Below are positions 32,808 through 40,164 of a stretch of DNA of 64,000 bases, in pieces. The notes beneath the pieces are model-generated. The model ran no database searches. It saw nothing but the letters and a program-made list of their open reading frames with translations, and was not told where the DNA came from. Every line of letters begins with the position of its first letter. Position 1 is the first letter of the stretch. The stretch comes from Cellulomonas persica. GTDB taxonomy: Bacteria > Actinomycetota > Actinomycetes > Actinomycetales > Cellulomonadaceae. The position numbers and the translations under genes are program-made. The DNA is taken from NCBI RefSeq assembly GCF_007989825.1, contig NZ_BJUA01000012.1, positions 1 through 64,000 on the forward strand, written 5' to 3'.

Positions 32808-34048
32808 TGGCGCAGGACGCCCTGACGGAGCGCGGACCGGTCACCCGGTCCGCGCTCTCGCGCTGCATCCACCTGCCGGTCGAGCAGTTCGCGCGTGAGC
32901 ACTGGGGCCGGGCGGCCCTCCTGTCCCCGGCGAACGACGACTTCTCCGACCTCTTCTCCCCCGCGGCCGTCGACGAGCTGGTGGGACGACGAGCGTTGCG
33001 CACGCCGTTCATCCGGCTCGCGCACGAGGGGAGCGTGCTGGCGCCGGAGCGGTTCACCGCGTCGGGCGGGTTCGGCGCCGAGGTGGCGGACCAGGTGTCG
33101 AGCGACAAGGTGCTCGCGGAGTTCGCGGCCGGGGCGACGATCGTCCTGCAAGGCCTGCACCGGATGTGGCCCCCGCTCGTGGACTTCACGCGCGCGCTCG
33201 TCGGCGAGCTCGGCCACCCCGCGCAGGTCAACGCGTACGTGACGCCGCCGTCGTCGCAGGGGTTCTCGCCGCACTACGACACGCACGACGTGTTCGTCCT
33301 GCAGGTGTCCGGCGAGAAGCACTGGGTGATCCACGCACCCGTGCACCCCGACCCGCTCAAGGGCCAGGTGTGGACGGACCACCGCGAGCAGGTCGCCGCG
33401 GCGGCCGCGGGCGAGCCCGTCATCGACCGGGTGCTGCGTCCCGGCGACGCCCTCTACCTGCCGCGCGGGTGGATCCACTCGGCGACGGCGCTGGGCGACA
33501 CGTCGATCCACCTGACCGTCGGCATGGCCGCCTACACGCGCGCCGACGTCGTCGACACGCTGCTGAGCGTCGTCGGCGACACGCGCGCGCTGCGCGCCTC
33601 CCTGCCGCTGGGTGTCGACGTGTCCGACGCCGACCAGCTCCGGCCGATCGTGCAAGAGACCGTGGACGCGCTGGTCACGGCTCTGACGTCGGCCGCGGAC
33701 CCCGGCGGTCTGGTCGCCCGCCGGCTCGGCGCGCGCTTCGAGCGCGACACCCGCCCCGAGCCGGTCGCCCCGCTCGCCACGCTCGCCGCGATCGGCTCGC
33801 TGTCCGAGCACACGCGCGTCCGCTGGCGCGACGGCCTCGGCGGTCGCCTCGAGACCGACGGCGATACGGTGCGGCTGACCGCCGGACGCGTCGTGCTGTC
33901 GCTGCCTGCCGAGGCGTCGCCCGCGCTGCAGGTGCTGCTCACCGGCGACCCGGTCGCCGTCGGGTCGCTGCCCGGGCTGGACCTGGCGAGCGCGGTCGTC
34001 GTCGTGCGGCGCCTGCTGCGCGAGGGTGTGGCGGTGACGTCGCCGTGA
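32807..34048 (+). CDS. JmjC-like cupin oxygenase (ribosomal oxygenase type)
   Basis: The 413-residue protein matches Fe(II)/2-oxoglutarate-dependent hydroxylases of the RoxA/YcfD and NO66/MINA53 class. The Fe triad is visible as H156-x-D158 (SPHYDTHDVF) and H224 (LPRGWIHSATA), with the Lys171 region VSGEKHWVIH fitting 2-oxoglutarate. The C-terminal part (about 260-410) is winged-helix/dimerisation-like. Family members hydroxylate an Arg or His of ribosomal proteins; the target here is inferred. The GTG at 32807 overlaps the repeat-protein stop (TAGTG), and its own stop overlaps the next start (GTGA), so the three genes are translationally linked. Confidence 0.88.
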   Translation: MAQDALTERGPVTRSALSRCIHLPVEQFAREHWGRAALLSPANDDFSDLFSPAAVDELVGRRALRTPFIRLAHEGSVLAPERFTASGGFGAEVADQVSSDKVLAEFAAGATIVLQGLHRMWPPLVDFTRALVGELGHPAQVNAYVTPPSSQGFSPHYDTHDVFVLQVSGEKHWVIHAPVHPDPLKGQVWTDHREQVAAAAAGEPVIDRVLRPGDALYLPRGWIHSATALGDTSIHLTVGMAAYTRADVVDTLLSVVGDTRALRASLPLGVDVSDADQLRPIVQETVDALVTALTSAADPGGLVARRLGARFERDTRPEPVAPLATLAAIGSLSEHTRVRWRDGLGGRLETDGDTVRLTAGRVVLSLPAEASPALQVLLTGDPVAVGSLPGLDLASAVVVVRRLLREGVAVTSP

Positions 34049-34965
34049 ACCACGCGTGGGTGCCGTGCAGCGACGGCGCCCGCGCACGCCAGGACTCGCT
34101 CGTCGCCACCGGCTCGCACGGCGACCGGTGGTTCCTCGTCGAGAACCAGGCCGGGTGGGGTCGGCACGCGCTCCTGGACCCACCGTTCGACCCGGCGCTC
34201 GGGCGCGCGCTCGTGCACCGGATCGAGGGCGCGGGCATCCGACCGCTCGCCATCCGGCGCCCCGGACGACGAGTGACGCAGACGGGCACGCGCTGGGCCC
34301 TGGTCGACTCGCGCCCCGGCCAGGAGTCGGTGCGGTGGGGACAGGTCGCCGACGTCCGCGACCTTCTGGACGTCCCGCTCGACGGCCCCGCCGGCACCCC
34401 GTCGGACCGCCCGGTGCTCGCCGTCTGCGCGCACGGCCGCCACGACCGGTGCTGCGCCGTGCGCGGGCGCGTCGTCGCGGCGCGCCTCGCCGCGGCCTAC
34501 CCCGAGGAGACCTGGGAGTGCTCGCACCTGGGCGGGGACCGGTTCGCCGGGACGATGGTGCTGCTCCCCCACGGCCTGTACTACGGCTGGGCCGACGACG
34601 CAGATGCGGCCGCGATCGTCGACGCCTACCTGGCCGGGCGCGTCGACCCGCGCTTCCTGCGCGGCCGCAGCGCCTACTCCCACCCGGTGCAGGCGGCCCA
34701 GCACTTCGCCCGCGCCGAGCGCGGCGACGACACCCTCGACGCCTACGCCCCGCTCCACGAGGAGCGCACCGGCGACGGCTGGTCGGTGCAGCTGAGCACC
34801 CCCGACGGACCGATCACGGTCCGCCTCGTCGAGACGCAGTCTGAACCCCTGCTCTCCACCTGCGCAGCAACCCGCCCCCTCCCGGTCCGCCGGTGGATCC
34901 TCGACGCGATCGAGCCTCGACCCACCGCGCGAGGTCCTGGTGTGGGGGCGGACGGCCTCGCGTGA
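34045..34965 (+). CDS. Sucrase/ferredoxin-like (thioredoxin-like [2Fe-2S]) protein
   Basis: The 306-residue protein carries the Suc_Fer-like signatures CAHGRHDRCCAVRGR (CxHGxxDxCC cluster-binding motif) and WECSHLGGDRFAGTMVLLPHGLYYG (second ligands Cys/His). The fold is a thioredoxin-like [2Fe-2S] ferredoxin. An N-terminal half (about 1-115) is less conserved. GTGA overlap with the cupin gene suggests co-expression, so it may hand electrons or keep iron reduced for the oxygenase; that is inferred from context only. Confidence 0.85.
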   Translation: MNHAWVPCSDGARARQDSLVATGSHGDRWFLVENQAGWGRHALLDPPFDPALGRALVHRIEGAGIRPLAIRRPGRRVTQTGTRWALVDSRPGQESVRWGQVADVRDLLDVPLDGPAGTPSDRPVLAVCAHGRHDRCCAVRGRVVAARLAAAYPEETWECSHLGGDRFAGTMVLLPHGLYYGWADDADAAAIVDAYLAGRVDPRFLRGRSAYSHPVQAAQHFARAERGDDTLDAYAPLHEERTGDGWSVQLSTPDGPITVRLVETQSEPLLSTCAATRPLPVRRWILDAIEPRPTARGPGVGADGLA

Positions 34966-34989
34966 CCGCGACCGGGCGCTGCCGCCGTA

Positions 34990-35235
34990 TCAGTCGAACA
35001 GGCCGATCACGTAGCCGACGAAGAACAGCAGGAGCACGACGACGAACGCACCGATCACCGCGTACGCGGCCCAGTTGGAGCGCGTCGAACCCGTGCCCGG
35101 CTGTCGGTCCGACGCACCGGACATCGACGACTCCGCCGGCGGCGTGTCACCGGGCGCGACACCGCCACCGGGTTCGAGGCCCGGCGTCTGGTCCGGGTCC
35201 GGATCGGGATTGCGGTGCATGTCGCCGGTGCTCAT
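34990..35235 (-). CDS. DUF6480-like small single-pass membrane protein
   Basis: The 81-residue protein has an Asp/Pro-rich head (NPDPDPDQTPGLEPGGGVAPGDTPPAESS) and one C-terminal transmembrane helix (about 55-78, YAVIGAFVVVLLLFFVGYVIGLF). This matches the DUF6480 family of actinobacterial tail-anchored peptides of unknown function. The ATG at 35235 follows GAGAGGGG. It converges on the sucrase/ferredoxin-like gene. Confidence 0.8.
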   Translation of the reverse strand: MSTGDMHRNPDPDPDQTPGLEPGGGVAPGDTPPAESSMSGASDRQPGTGSTRSNWAAYAVIGAFVVVLLLFFVGYVIGLFD

Positions 35236-35356
35236 GCGTCCCCTCTCGTCGTCCCTCCAGCGTGAGGGCCGACCGGCGGACCGGCAACCGGCGGCACGCG
35301 ATCCCGCCGACCGCCTCAGCGCCCGCCCCGCCCCCGCCCCCGGCCGGCGCCGGGTC

Positions 35357-35443
35357 GGTCGTGCCTGCCGTCCAGGTGCCCGGCCTGGCCGTCAGAGACA
35401 CCCCAACCTTGGCGGTCCCCGAGATCACCGGGTCGACGCTGGG
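35357..35443 (-). pseudogene. Fragment of an Ig-like repeat from a secreted protein
   Basis: In one minus-strand frame the text PSVDPVISGTAKVGVSLTAR then PGTWTAGTT is recognisable. It is the start of the 'TPTITGTAKVG-TLTA-PGTW' Ig-like repeat of Cellulomonas-type exported enzymes; the GH43 protein at 1.1-5.0 kb has a similar piece (PTLTGTARVGSTLTAAPTG). Sequence on both sides is low complexity. It looks like a relic of a lost gene. Confidence 0.5.
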
Positions 35444-35565
35444 TGTCCGCGAACCGTGGTGAGCTGGCCGCAGCGGACGCCGGGGCCTCTGTGACGCCCA
35501 TCCCCCGCGGTCCGCGTCGTCAAACTGACCCCGTGAAAGGGTGGCGCTCGGGATGGAACGCGCGT

Positions 35566-35604
35566 ACGTTCTTGGAACGTTGTACAGGGTATACGGGGCG
35601 TACA
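35566..35604 (+). promoter_or_regulatory. Double inverted repeat upstream of antitoxin-like gene
   Basis: ACGTTC (35566-35571) and GAACGT (35575-35580) are separated by 3 nt. Directly after comes TGTAC (35581-35585) paired with GTACA (35600-35604), with a GTATAC palindrome (35589-35594) near its centre. Stacked palindromes just before a Phd-like gene are typical of autoregulated toxin-antitoxin promoters. Confidence 0.65.
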
Positions 35605-35645
35605 TGGCCCCTCGTCGTCATGATCGCGATCTGCTGGGAGCTGCT

Positions 35646-36083
35646 GTGTCTGTGCTCGAACTGTCCGCGACCGAAGCGCGCACACGGTTCAAGGACGTCC
35701 TGGACGCCGCCGAGCGCGGGCGTGCGACCTCGATCGTCCGCGACCGCACCCATTTCGCGGTCGTGGACGGCGAGCGCCTCCGGTCTGCCCTCGCCCACCT
35801 CGTCGAGGCCGACGCGCGGCTCGTAGCGGAGGCCGGTGGTTGGTCCGCGTTCCTCGTGGGCCGTCCGATCTCCGCATCCGGGAGCACGGTGGAAGAGGCG
35901 ATCGAGGACCTTCTCGTCGCGGTGCGCGAGTACGCCGACGACTTCAACGATCGGCTCTCGGGCGCACCCAACCATGCGGCGAACTGGCAGTTCGTCCAGC
36001 TGGTCGCACTGTCCGACGACGACGACCTCCGCGAGTGGCTCGTGGGGGACGCGGCGCGCCAGCTCGAACCCTCGAGCCGGTGA
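35646..36083 (+). CDS. Antitoxin-like protein (Phd/prevent-host-death type N-terminus)
   Basis: The product is about 145 residues. The N-terminus VSVLELSATEARTRFKDVLDAAERGRATSIVRDRTHFAVVDG has the Phd/YefM DNA-binding fold: a beta strand, the A-x-x-A-R helix, then a hairpin that names the promoter-binding half. The larger, helical C-terminal part (about 55-145) would neutralise the partner. The GTG at 35646 follows GGGAG at 5 nt; longer in-frame starts lie inside the operator. It overlaps the downstream gene by GTGA, as in toxin-antitoxin operons. The pairing is a strong contextual inference. Confidence 0.75.
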   Translation: MSVLELSATEARTRFKDVLDAAERGRATSIVRDRTHFAVVDGERLRSALAHLVEADARLVAEAGGWSAFLVGRPISASGSTVEEAIEDLLVAVREYADDFNDRLSGAPNHAANWQFVQLVALSDDDDLREWLVGDAARQLEPSSR

Positions 36084-36511
36084 GCGCCGGCAGGAGGATC
36101 GGCACCAGGGACGACCACGAGAGGTTCTGCGAGGTCGAGGGCTGGGACCAGGTGCGCAGCGCACGCGGAAAGCTCACCGGTCACCACGCCACCTACGAGC
36201 TCGCCCTGCCGGACGGCCGAATCCTGCGCACGCGGATCTCACGGCCCGTCGACGCCACCGTCTACGGGGTGAGCCTCTGGGACCATATCCTGCGAGACCA
36301 GCTGGACGTCACCGAGGACGAGTTCTGGTCGTGCGCGAAGGACGGACGTCGACCTGAGCGTTCGCCCGCACTGGTTGAACCCGAGAACGCCTTGCCCCTC
36401 GGCCTGGTCCTCGCCCTCAAGCGGGAGCTCGGGTTGAGTGACGACGAGCTCAAGACCATCACGAAGGACGACGCCGTTGCCCGCCTGAACGAGCACTGGG
36501 CGAAGGGCTAG
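36080..36511 (+). CDS. Putative toxin partner ('cytotoxic translational repressor'-type family)
   Basis: The 143-residue protein begins VSAGRRIGTRDDHERFCEVEGW. It has ARGKLTGHHATYELALPDGR and ILRTRISRPVDATVYGVSLWDHILRDQLDVTEDEFW, a layout seen in actinobacterial proteins annotated as cytotoxic translational repressors of toxin-antitoxin systems. The first half could adopt a small basic alpha/beta fold like HicA/RelE relatives; the second half (about 100-143) is an extra helical tail. There is no direct evidence of toxicity in the sequence. It is translationally coupled (GTGA) to the Phd-like gene. Confidence 0.65.
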   Translation: MSAGRRIGTRDDHERFCEVEGWDQVRSARGKLTGHHATYELALPDGRILRTRISRPVDATVYGVSLWDHILRDQLDVTEDEFWSCAKDGRRPERSPALVEPENALPLGLVLALKRELGLSDDELKTITKDDAVARLNEHWAKG

Positions 36512-36851
36512 CCAGCCGTTCTCCCCGGTTGCATCGGTCGACAGGGGCGCTCAGGGCCCGCCTCGAAGCGGTGGCCCCCGGCCTGGACACCGTCGTGCGC
36601 ATCGCCGAGACCTTCGACGTCACCGTGGACTACCTCGTCCTCCCCGACACCCTCAGCCGATCCGCCTATCAACCGCCGAGAGTGGGGCGCTCACTTCGTC
36701 GCGCGTCGTCAGAACGTGCGATCTGGAGCATCCGCACAAGGAGTCAGCAGAACCTGAGACACCCACAGTCCCAGAGAACCAGCGTCCGCCACCGTCCCGT
36801 TCCAGCGAACCCACTCACGTTCCAGAAGGACACGGATGTCGGCGCGGCGCG
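36512..36851. other. Gap with an XRE-regulator remnant
   Basis: The 340-bp interval has no intact gene. An HTH remnant lies at 36550-36657; the remaining sequence, with a lower GC content and many CCA/ACG runs, is unassigned. Confidence 0.5.
36550..36657 (+). pseudogene. Fragment of an XRE-type HTH regulator
   Basis: The frame reads LRARLEAVAPGLDTVVRIAE then TFDVTVDYLVLPD. This is the third and following helices of an XRE/Cro domain ('pslenlvriAeaLgvsldyLv'), with no upstream HTH and no start. It is probably a leftover of a second regulator or antitoxin gene next to the toxin-antitoxin pair. Confidence 0.6.
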
Positions 36852-37823
36852 TCAGTTGGACTCGGACTTGCCGTGGCGCCAGTAGCCCATGAACGCGACG
36901 GCCTTGCGGTCGATGCCGCGCTCGGTGACGAGGTGGCGGCGCAGGCCGCGGATGACGGCGGACTCACCGGCGAGCCACGCGTACAGGGGCGCGGTCTCGC
37001 GCAGCGGGGTGCCGGTCGTGTGGTCGACCGGAACCTCCCACACGTCGTCGTCGGTGGGGTTGTAGGACCACGGGACGTCGACGAGCTCGGCGGCGGCCGT
37101 GCGCGCGGGCAGCACGCGGGCGGCGGCCGCGCGGACGGCGGGGTCGAGGAGCGAGCCGTGCGGGGCGCCGTCGCGTCCGAGCCAGTGGACGGTCACGCCC
37201 GCGGGGGCGACCAGGTCCAGGCGGTCGTCGGAGAACGGCATCTCGATGAGGGCCTCGCCGCGCGCGTCGGCGGGCAGGCGCTCGAGGATGTTCGCGATCG
37301 CGGGCAGCGCGGTCTCGTCGCCGGCGATGAGGAACTGCTCGGTGCTCAGCGGCGGGATGAAGTCGACGCCGCCGTGCGGACCGGTGGCGTCCGCGTTGGG
37401 GCCGAGGACGACGAGCTCGTCGCCGACCGTCGCGTTCATCGCCCACCGCGACGCGGGGCCGTGGTCGCCGTGCAGGACGATGTCGACGTCGAGCTCACGC
37501 ACGTGCGGGCGCACCTGGCGGGCGGTGTACGTGCGCATGGGGTGGCGCTGGTCGTCGGGTAGCTCGCGCCAGCGGCCGTACCAGTCGCCGCTCGCCGTGA
37601 GGTCGAGGAGCTCGGCGTAGCCGCAGTCGAGCGGCAGGAAGAACTTGATGCGCTGGTCGAAGCCGTTGTCGGCGAACTTGTGCAGGTCGTCGCCGGTGAA
37701 GGTGACGCGCAGCAGGCTCGGGCACAGGCGCTGGACCTCGCGGACGGTGACCGCGAACGTGCGGAACGGGTTCGCGGCGGGCGCCTCGACGGGCGCCGCG
37801 GTGGCGTTCTGGGTCACGGTCAC
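36852..37823 (-). CDS. Siderophore-interacting protein (FAD-dependent ferric-siderophore reductase)
   Basis: The 323-residue protein has an N-terminal FAD-binding domain (TFAVTVREVQRLCPSLLRVTFTGDDLHKF, then the R-x-Y-T motif PMRTYTARQ). A C-terminal SIP domain follows (FLIAGDETALPAIANILERLP, then TAPLYAWLAGESAVIRGLRRHL and a KAVAFMGYWRHGKSE end). It reduces imported ferric siderophores to release iron. The GTG at 37823 is chosen because a -10 box sits exactly 7 nt before it; a GTG at 37832 would overlap that box. An iron box lies between -35 and -10. It follows the VIT-type gene on the same strand. Confidence 0.92.
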   Translation of the reverse strand: MTVTQNATAAPVEAPAANPFRTFAVTVREVQRLCPSLLRVTFTGDDLHKFADNGFDQRIKFFLPLDCGYAELLDLTASGDWYGRWRELPDDQRHPMRTYTARQVRPHVRELDVDIVLHGDHGPASRWAMNATVGDELVVLGPNADATGPHGGVDFIPPLSTEQFLIAGDETALPAIANILERLPADARGEALIEMPFSDDRLDLVAPAGVTVHWLGRDGAPHGSLLDPAVRAAAARVLPARTAAAELVDVPWSYNPTDDDVWEVPVDHTTGTPLRETAPLYAWLAGESAVIRGLRRHLVTERGIDRKAVAFMGYWRHGKSESN

Positions 37824-37830
37824 GTCGAGC

Positions 37831-37860
37831 ACTGTAGGCAGGCAAGCCTTACCTCATCAA
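37831..37860 (-). promoter_or_regulatory. Iron-regulated promoter (DmdR/IdeR box), leaderless
   Basis: Minus strand: -35 TTGATG (37855-37860), 18-nt spacer, -10 TACAGT (37831-37836), then 7 nt to the GTG. The spacer contains TGAGGTAAGGCTTGCCTGC (37838-37856), which matches the actinobacterial iron box at about 15 of 19 positions. Repression by iron-loaded DmdR/IdeR would block the promoter. Confidence 0.8.
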
Positions 37861-37899
37861 GCCCGCATGACTCACGTCACATCCCGATCAGGCGACCGG

Positions 37900-39072
37900 T
37901 CAGGCGACCGTGGTCCCGAACGTCAGGCCGAGCAGGTACGTCGCGGCGGCGGCGCCCCAGCCGATCGCGAGCTGGCGCAGCGCTCGCTTGGCGGGCGACG
38001 TGCCGGACAGCAGGCCGACGACCGCGCCCGTCACGAGCAGCGCGGCACCGACGAGGCCCGTCGACCACGCGACCGCCGTCCACCCCGTCGCGCCGAGCAG
38101 GTACGGCAGCACGGGCACCGCGGCGCCGGACGCGAAGAAGCAGAAGCTCGCCACCGACGCACCCACCGCGGTGCCGATCGTCTCGTGCTCGTCGGCCTCG
38201 CCCTGCGCCGACGAGGGCGCGGCCGGCGACGACGTGGAGGTCGCCGACGAGGCGGTCGCGTCCGACGAGGAGCCGACCTCGGCCTCGTCGTCCGGGACGG
38301 CCAGGGCGGCGCCCGCGTACTGCTCGAGCGACGTCAGGACCGTGCGGGCGTGGGCCGCGGCCTCGTCGGCCGCCATCCCGCGCGCCCGGTAGACCAGCGC
38401 GAGCTCGTTGGCGTCGATGTCGAGGTGCGGCAGCGCCGCGCGGGCGTGCGGGCCGGGCCGCGACGCCTCGAGCAGCTCGCGCTGCGACCGGACCGAGACG
38501 TACTCCCCCGCACCCATGGACAGCGCGCCGGCGAGCAGCCCCGCCACGCCGGTGAGCAGCACGGTCCCCGACGAGACGCCCGATGCGCCGATGCCCAGCA
38601 CGAGCGCCAGGTTCGAGACCAGGCCGTCGTTCGCGCCGAACACCGCGGCACGGAACGTGCCCGACATCCGGTTGCGGCCGCGCGTCGCCAGGCTGCGCAC
38701 GACCTCCTCGTGGATGCGTTCGTCGGCCGCCATCTGCGCGGTCGCGTCCGCGTCGTCGTCGTACGACGAACGTGCCTCCGCCCGCTGCGCGAGCGCGAGG
38801 ACGAACACCGACCCGAACCGCCGCGCGAGCCAGCCGAGCACGCGCGTGCGGAAGTCGCCCCGCAGGGGCTTGCCGACGTCGTCGCCCAGCAGGTCGAGCC
38901 AGTGCTGCTCGTGCCGGCGCTCGGCCTCCGCCAGGGCGAGCAGGATCTCGCGCTCCTCACCGGCCCGCCGCGACGCCAGGTCGCGGTACACAGCGGCTTC
39001 CGCGCGCTCGTCGGCCAGGTACTGGCGCCACTTGCGCACCTGGGCGCTCGTGGGTGCGTTCTCGGTCGTCAC
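37900..39072 (-). CDS. VIT1/CCC1-family transporter with ferritin-like N-domain
   Basis: The 390-residue protein has a soluble ferritin/rubrerythrin-like N-domain (about 10-135). Helices YLADERAEAAVYRDLASRR and ALAEAERRHEQHWLDLL supply the E, E-x-x-H metal ligands. A VIT membrane domain follows with GANDGLVSNLALVLGIG and MGAGEYVSVRSQRE. It is predicted to export or store Fe2+/Mn2+. A Ser/Ala/Asp-rich stretch (about 265-300) interrupts the membrane part before the last helices. The GTG at 39072 lacks a ribosome site, so it may be leaderless. The gene lies immediately upstream of the siderophore-interacting protein, giving an iron pair. Confidence 0.88.
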   Translation of the reverse strand: MTTENAPTSAQVRKWRQYLADERAEAAVYRDLASRRAGEEREILLALAEAERRHEQHWLDLLGDDVGKPLRGDFRTRVLGWLARRFGSVFVLALAQRAEARSSYDDDADATAQMAADERIHEEVVRSLATRGRNRMSGTFRAAVFGANDGLVSNLALVLGIGASGVSSGTVLLTGVAGLLAGALSMGAGEYVSVRSQRELLEASRPGPHARAALPHLDIDANELALVYRARGMAADEAAAHARTVLTSLEQYAGAALAVPDDEAEVGSSSDATASSATSTSSPAAPSSAQGEADEHETIGTAVGASVASFCFFASGAAVPVLPYLLGATGWTAVAWSTGLVGAALLVTGAVVGLLSGTSPAKRALRQLAIGWGAAAATYLLGLTFGTTVA

Positions 39073-39179
39073 CGGGCCATGGTGTCAGCCGCGATCCGGA
39101 CGATCCGGGCATCGGGGCGAGTTCGCCGACCCGAATCGAGCGATGCGGCGACCCTCGCGCGCCGCACCCCGGCCGCCAC

Positions 39180-39185
39180 TAGCAT
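39180..39185 (+). promoter_or_regulatory. -10 box of the PRPP-synthetase-like gene (leaderless)
   Basis: TAGCAT is followed after 6 nt by the GTG start with no Shine-Dalgarno. Confidence 0.6.
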
Positions 39186-39191
39186 CCGGGT

Positions 39192-40133
39192 GTGAGGAAG
39201 ATCCGGGTATTCGCAGGGCAGGCGGGTCGGAGCTTCGCAGCGGGGATGTGCGAGCACCTTCAGGTACCTCTCAGCCCGTCGCGCCTGCAGCGGTTCGCCA
39301 ACGACTGCCTGCAGGTCCAGCTCCTCGCCAACTGCCGCGAGCGCGACGTCTTCCTGGTGCAGCCGATCGTCGCGCCCGTGCAGGAGAACCTGATGGAGCT
39401 CCTGCTCATGGTCGACGCGGCGCGTGGCGCCTCGGCGCGGCGGATCACCGCGGTGATGCCGCACTTCGCGTACGCGCGCTCCGACAAGAAGGATGCGCCG
39501 CGCATCTCGATCGGCGGTCGGCTCGTCGCGGACCTGCTGGCCACCGCGGGCGTCGACCGCGTGCTGACGATGTCGCTGCACGCGCCGCAGGTGCACGCGT
39601 TCTTCCGCGTCCCCACCGACCAGCTGCACGCGCTGCACGAGCTCGCGACGCACTTCTCGCTGCAGGACCTGTCCCGCACCACGGTCGTCTCCCCCGACCT
39701 CGGCAACGCCAAGACCGCGACGACGTTCGCGAAGATGCTCGGCACGCCCGTCGCCGCCGGCTCCAAGGAGCGGCTCGACGGTGACGCCGTGACGATCTCG
39801 ACGATCATCGGCGACGTCGCCGGGCGCGACGTGATCGTCCTCGACGACGAGATCGCGAACGGCAGCACGATCCAGGCGATCGTCCGCCTGCTCGACCAGG
39901 CCGGGGCGCGGCGCATCCAGGTCGCGTGCACGCACGGCCTGTTCTCCCACGGCGCGCTGGACCGGATCACCGCGTCGGGCCGCGTCGACGGTGTGGTCTG
40001 CACGGACACCGTCCCGCACGACGACCTCGCCGACGACGACCGCGTGACCGTCCTGGGTGTCGCGCCCGCGTTCGCGGAGGCCGTGCGGCGCATCCACTCG
40101 GGCGAGTCCGTGAGCGCGTTGTTCGGCCACTGA
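39192..40133 (+). CDS. PRPP-synthetase-like protein
   Basis: The 313-residue protein shares the ribose-phosphate diphosphokinase fold: N-terminal IRVFAGQAGRSFA, the flexible-loop region HFAYARSDKKDAPR, and DLGNAKTATTFAK. The PRPP loop reads VIVLDDEIANGST. Canonical PRPP loops are D-D-x-x-x-T-G/A-x-T, so the central Thr is changed to Asn. The actinobacterial housekeeping Prs is normally elsewhere, so this may be a second, sequence-divergent enzyme using a different acceptor or regulation. The GTG start and a -10 box at 6 nt indicate a leaderless mRNA. Confidence 0.82.
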   Translation: MRKIRVFAGQAGRSFAAGMCEHLQVPLSPSRLQRFANDCLQVQLLANCRERDVFLVQPIVAPVQENLMELLLMVDAARGASARRITAVMPHFAYARSDKKDAPRISIGGRLVADLLATAGVDRVLTMSLHAPQVHAFFRVPTDQLHALHELATHFSLQDLSRTTVVSPDLGNAKTATTFAKMLGTPVAAGSKERLDGDAVTISTIIGDVAGRDVIVLDDEIANGSTIQAIVRLLDQAGARRIQVACTHGLFSHGALDRITASGRVDGVVCTDTVPHDDLADDDRVTVLGVAPAFAEAVRRIHSGESVSALFGH

Positions 40134-40164
40134 CCGCGCGGTCGCCCGGACGTCGTCGCCGGCG

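Larger units (their letters stand above)
35236..35645. other. Gap with gene fragment and toxin-antitoxin operator
   Basis: The 410-bp interval holds no intact gene. It contains a reading-frame fragment of an Ig-like secreted protein on the minus strand (35357-35443) and two inverted repeats at 35566-35604 that precede the antitoxin-like gene. Confidence 0.5.
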
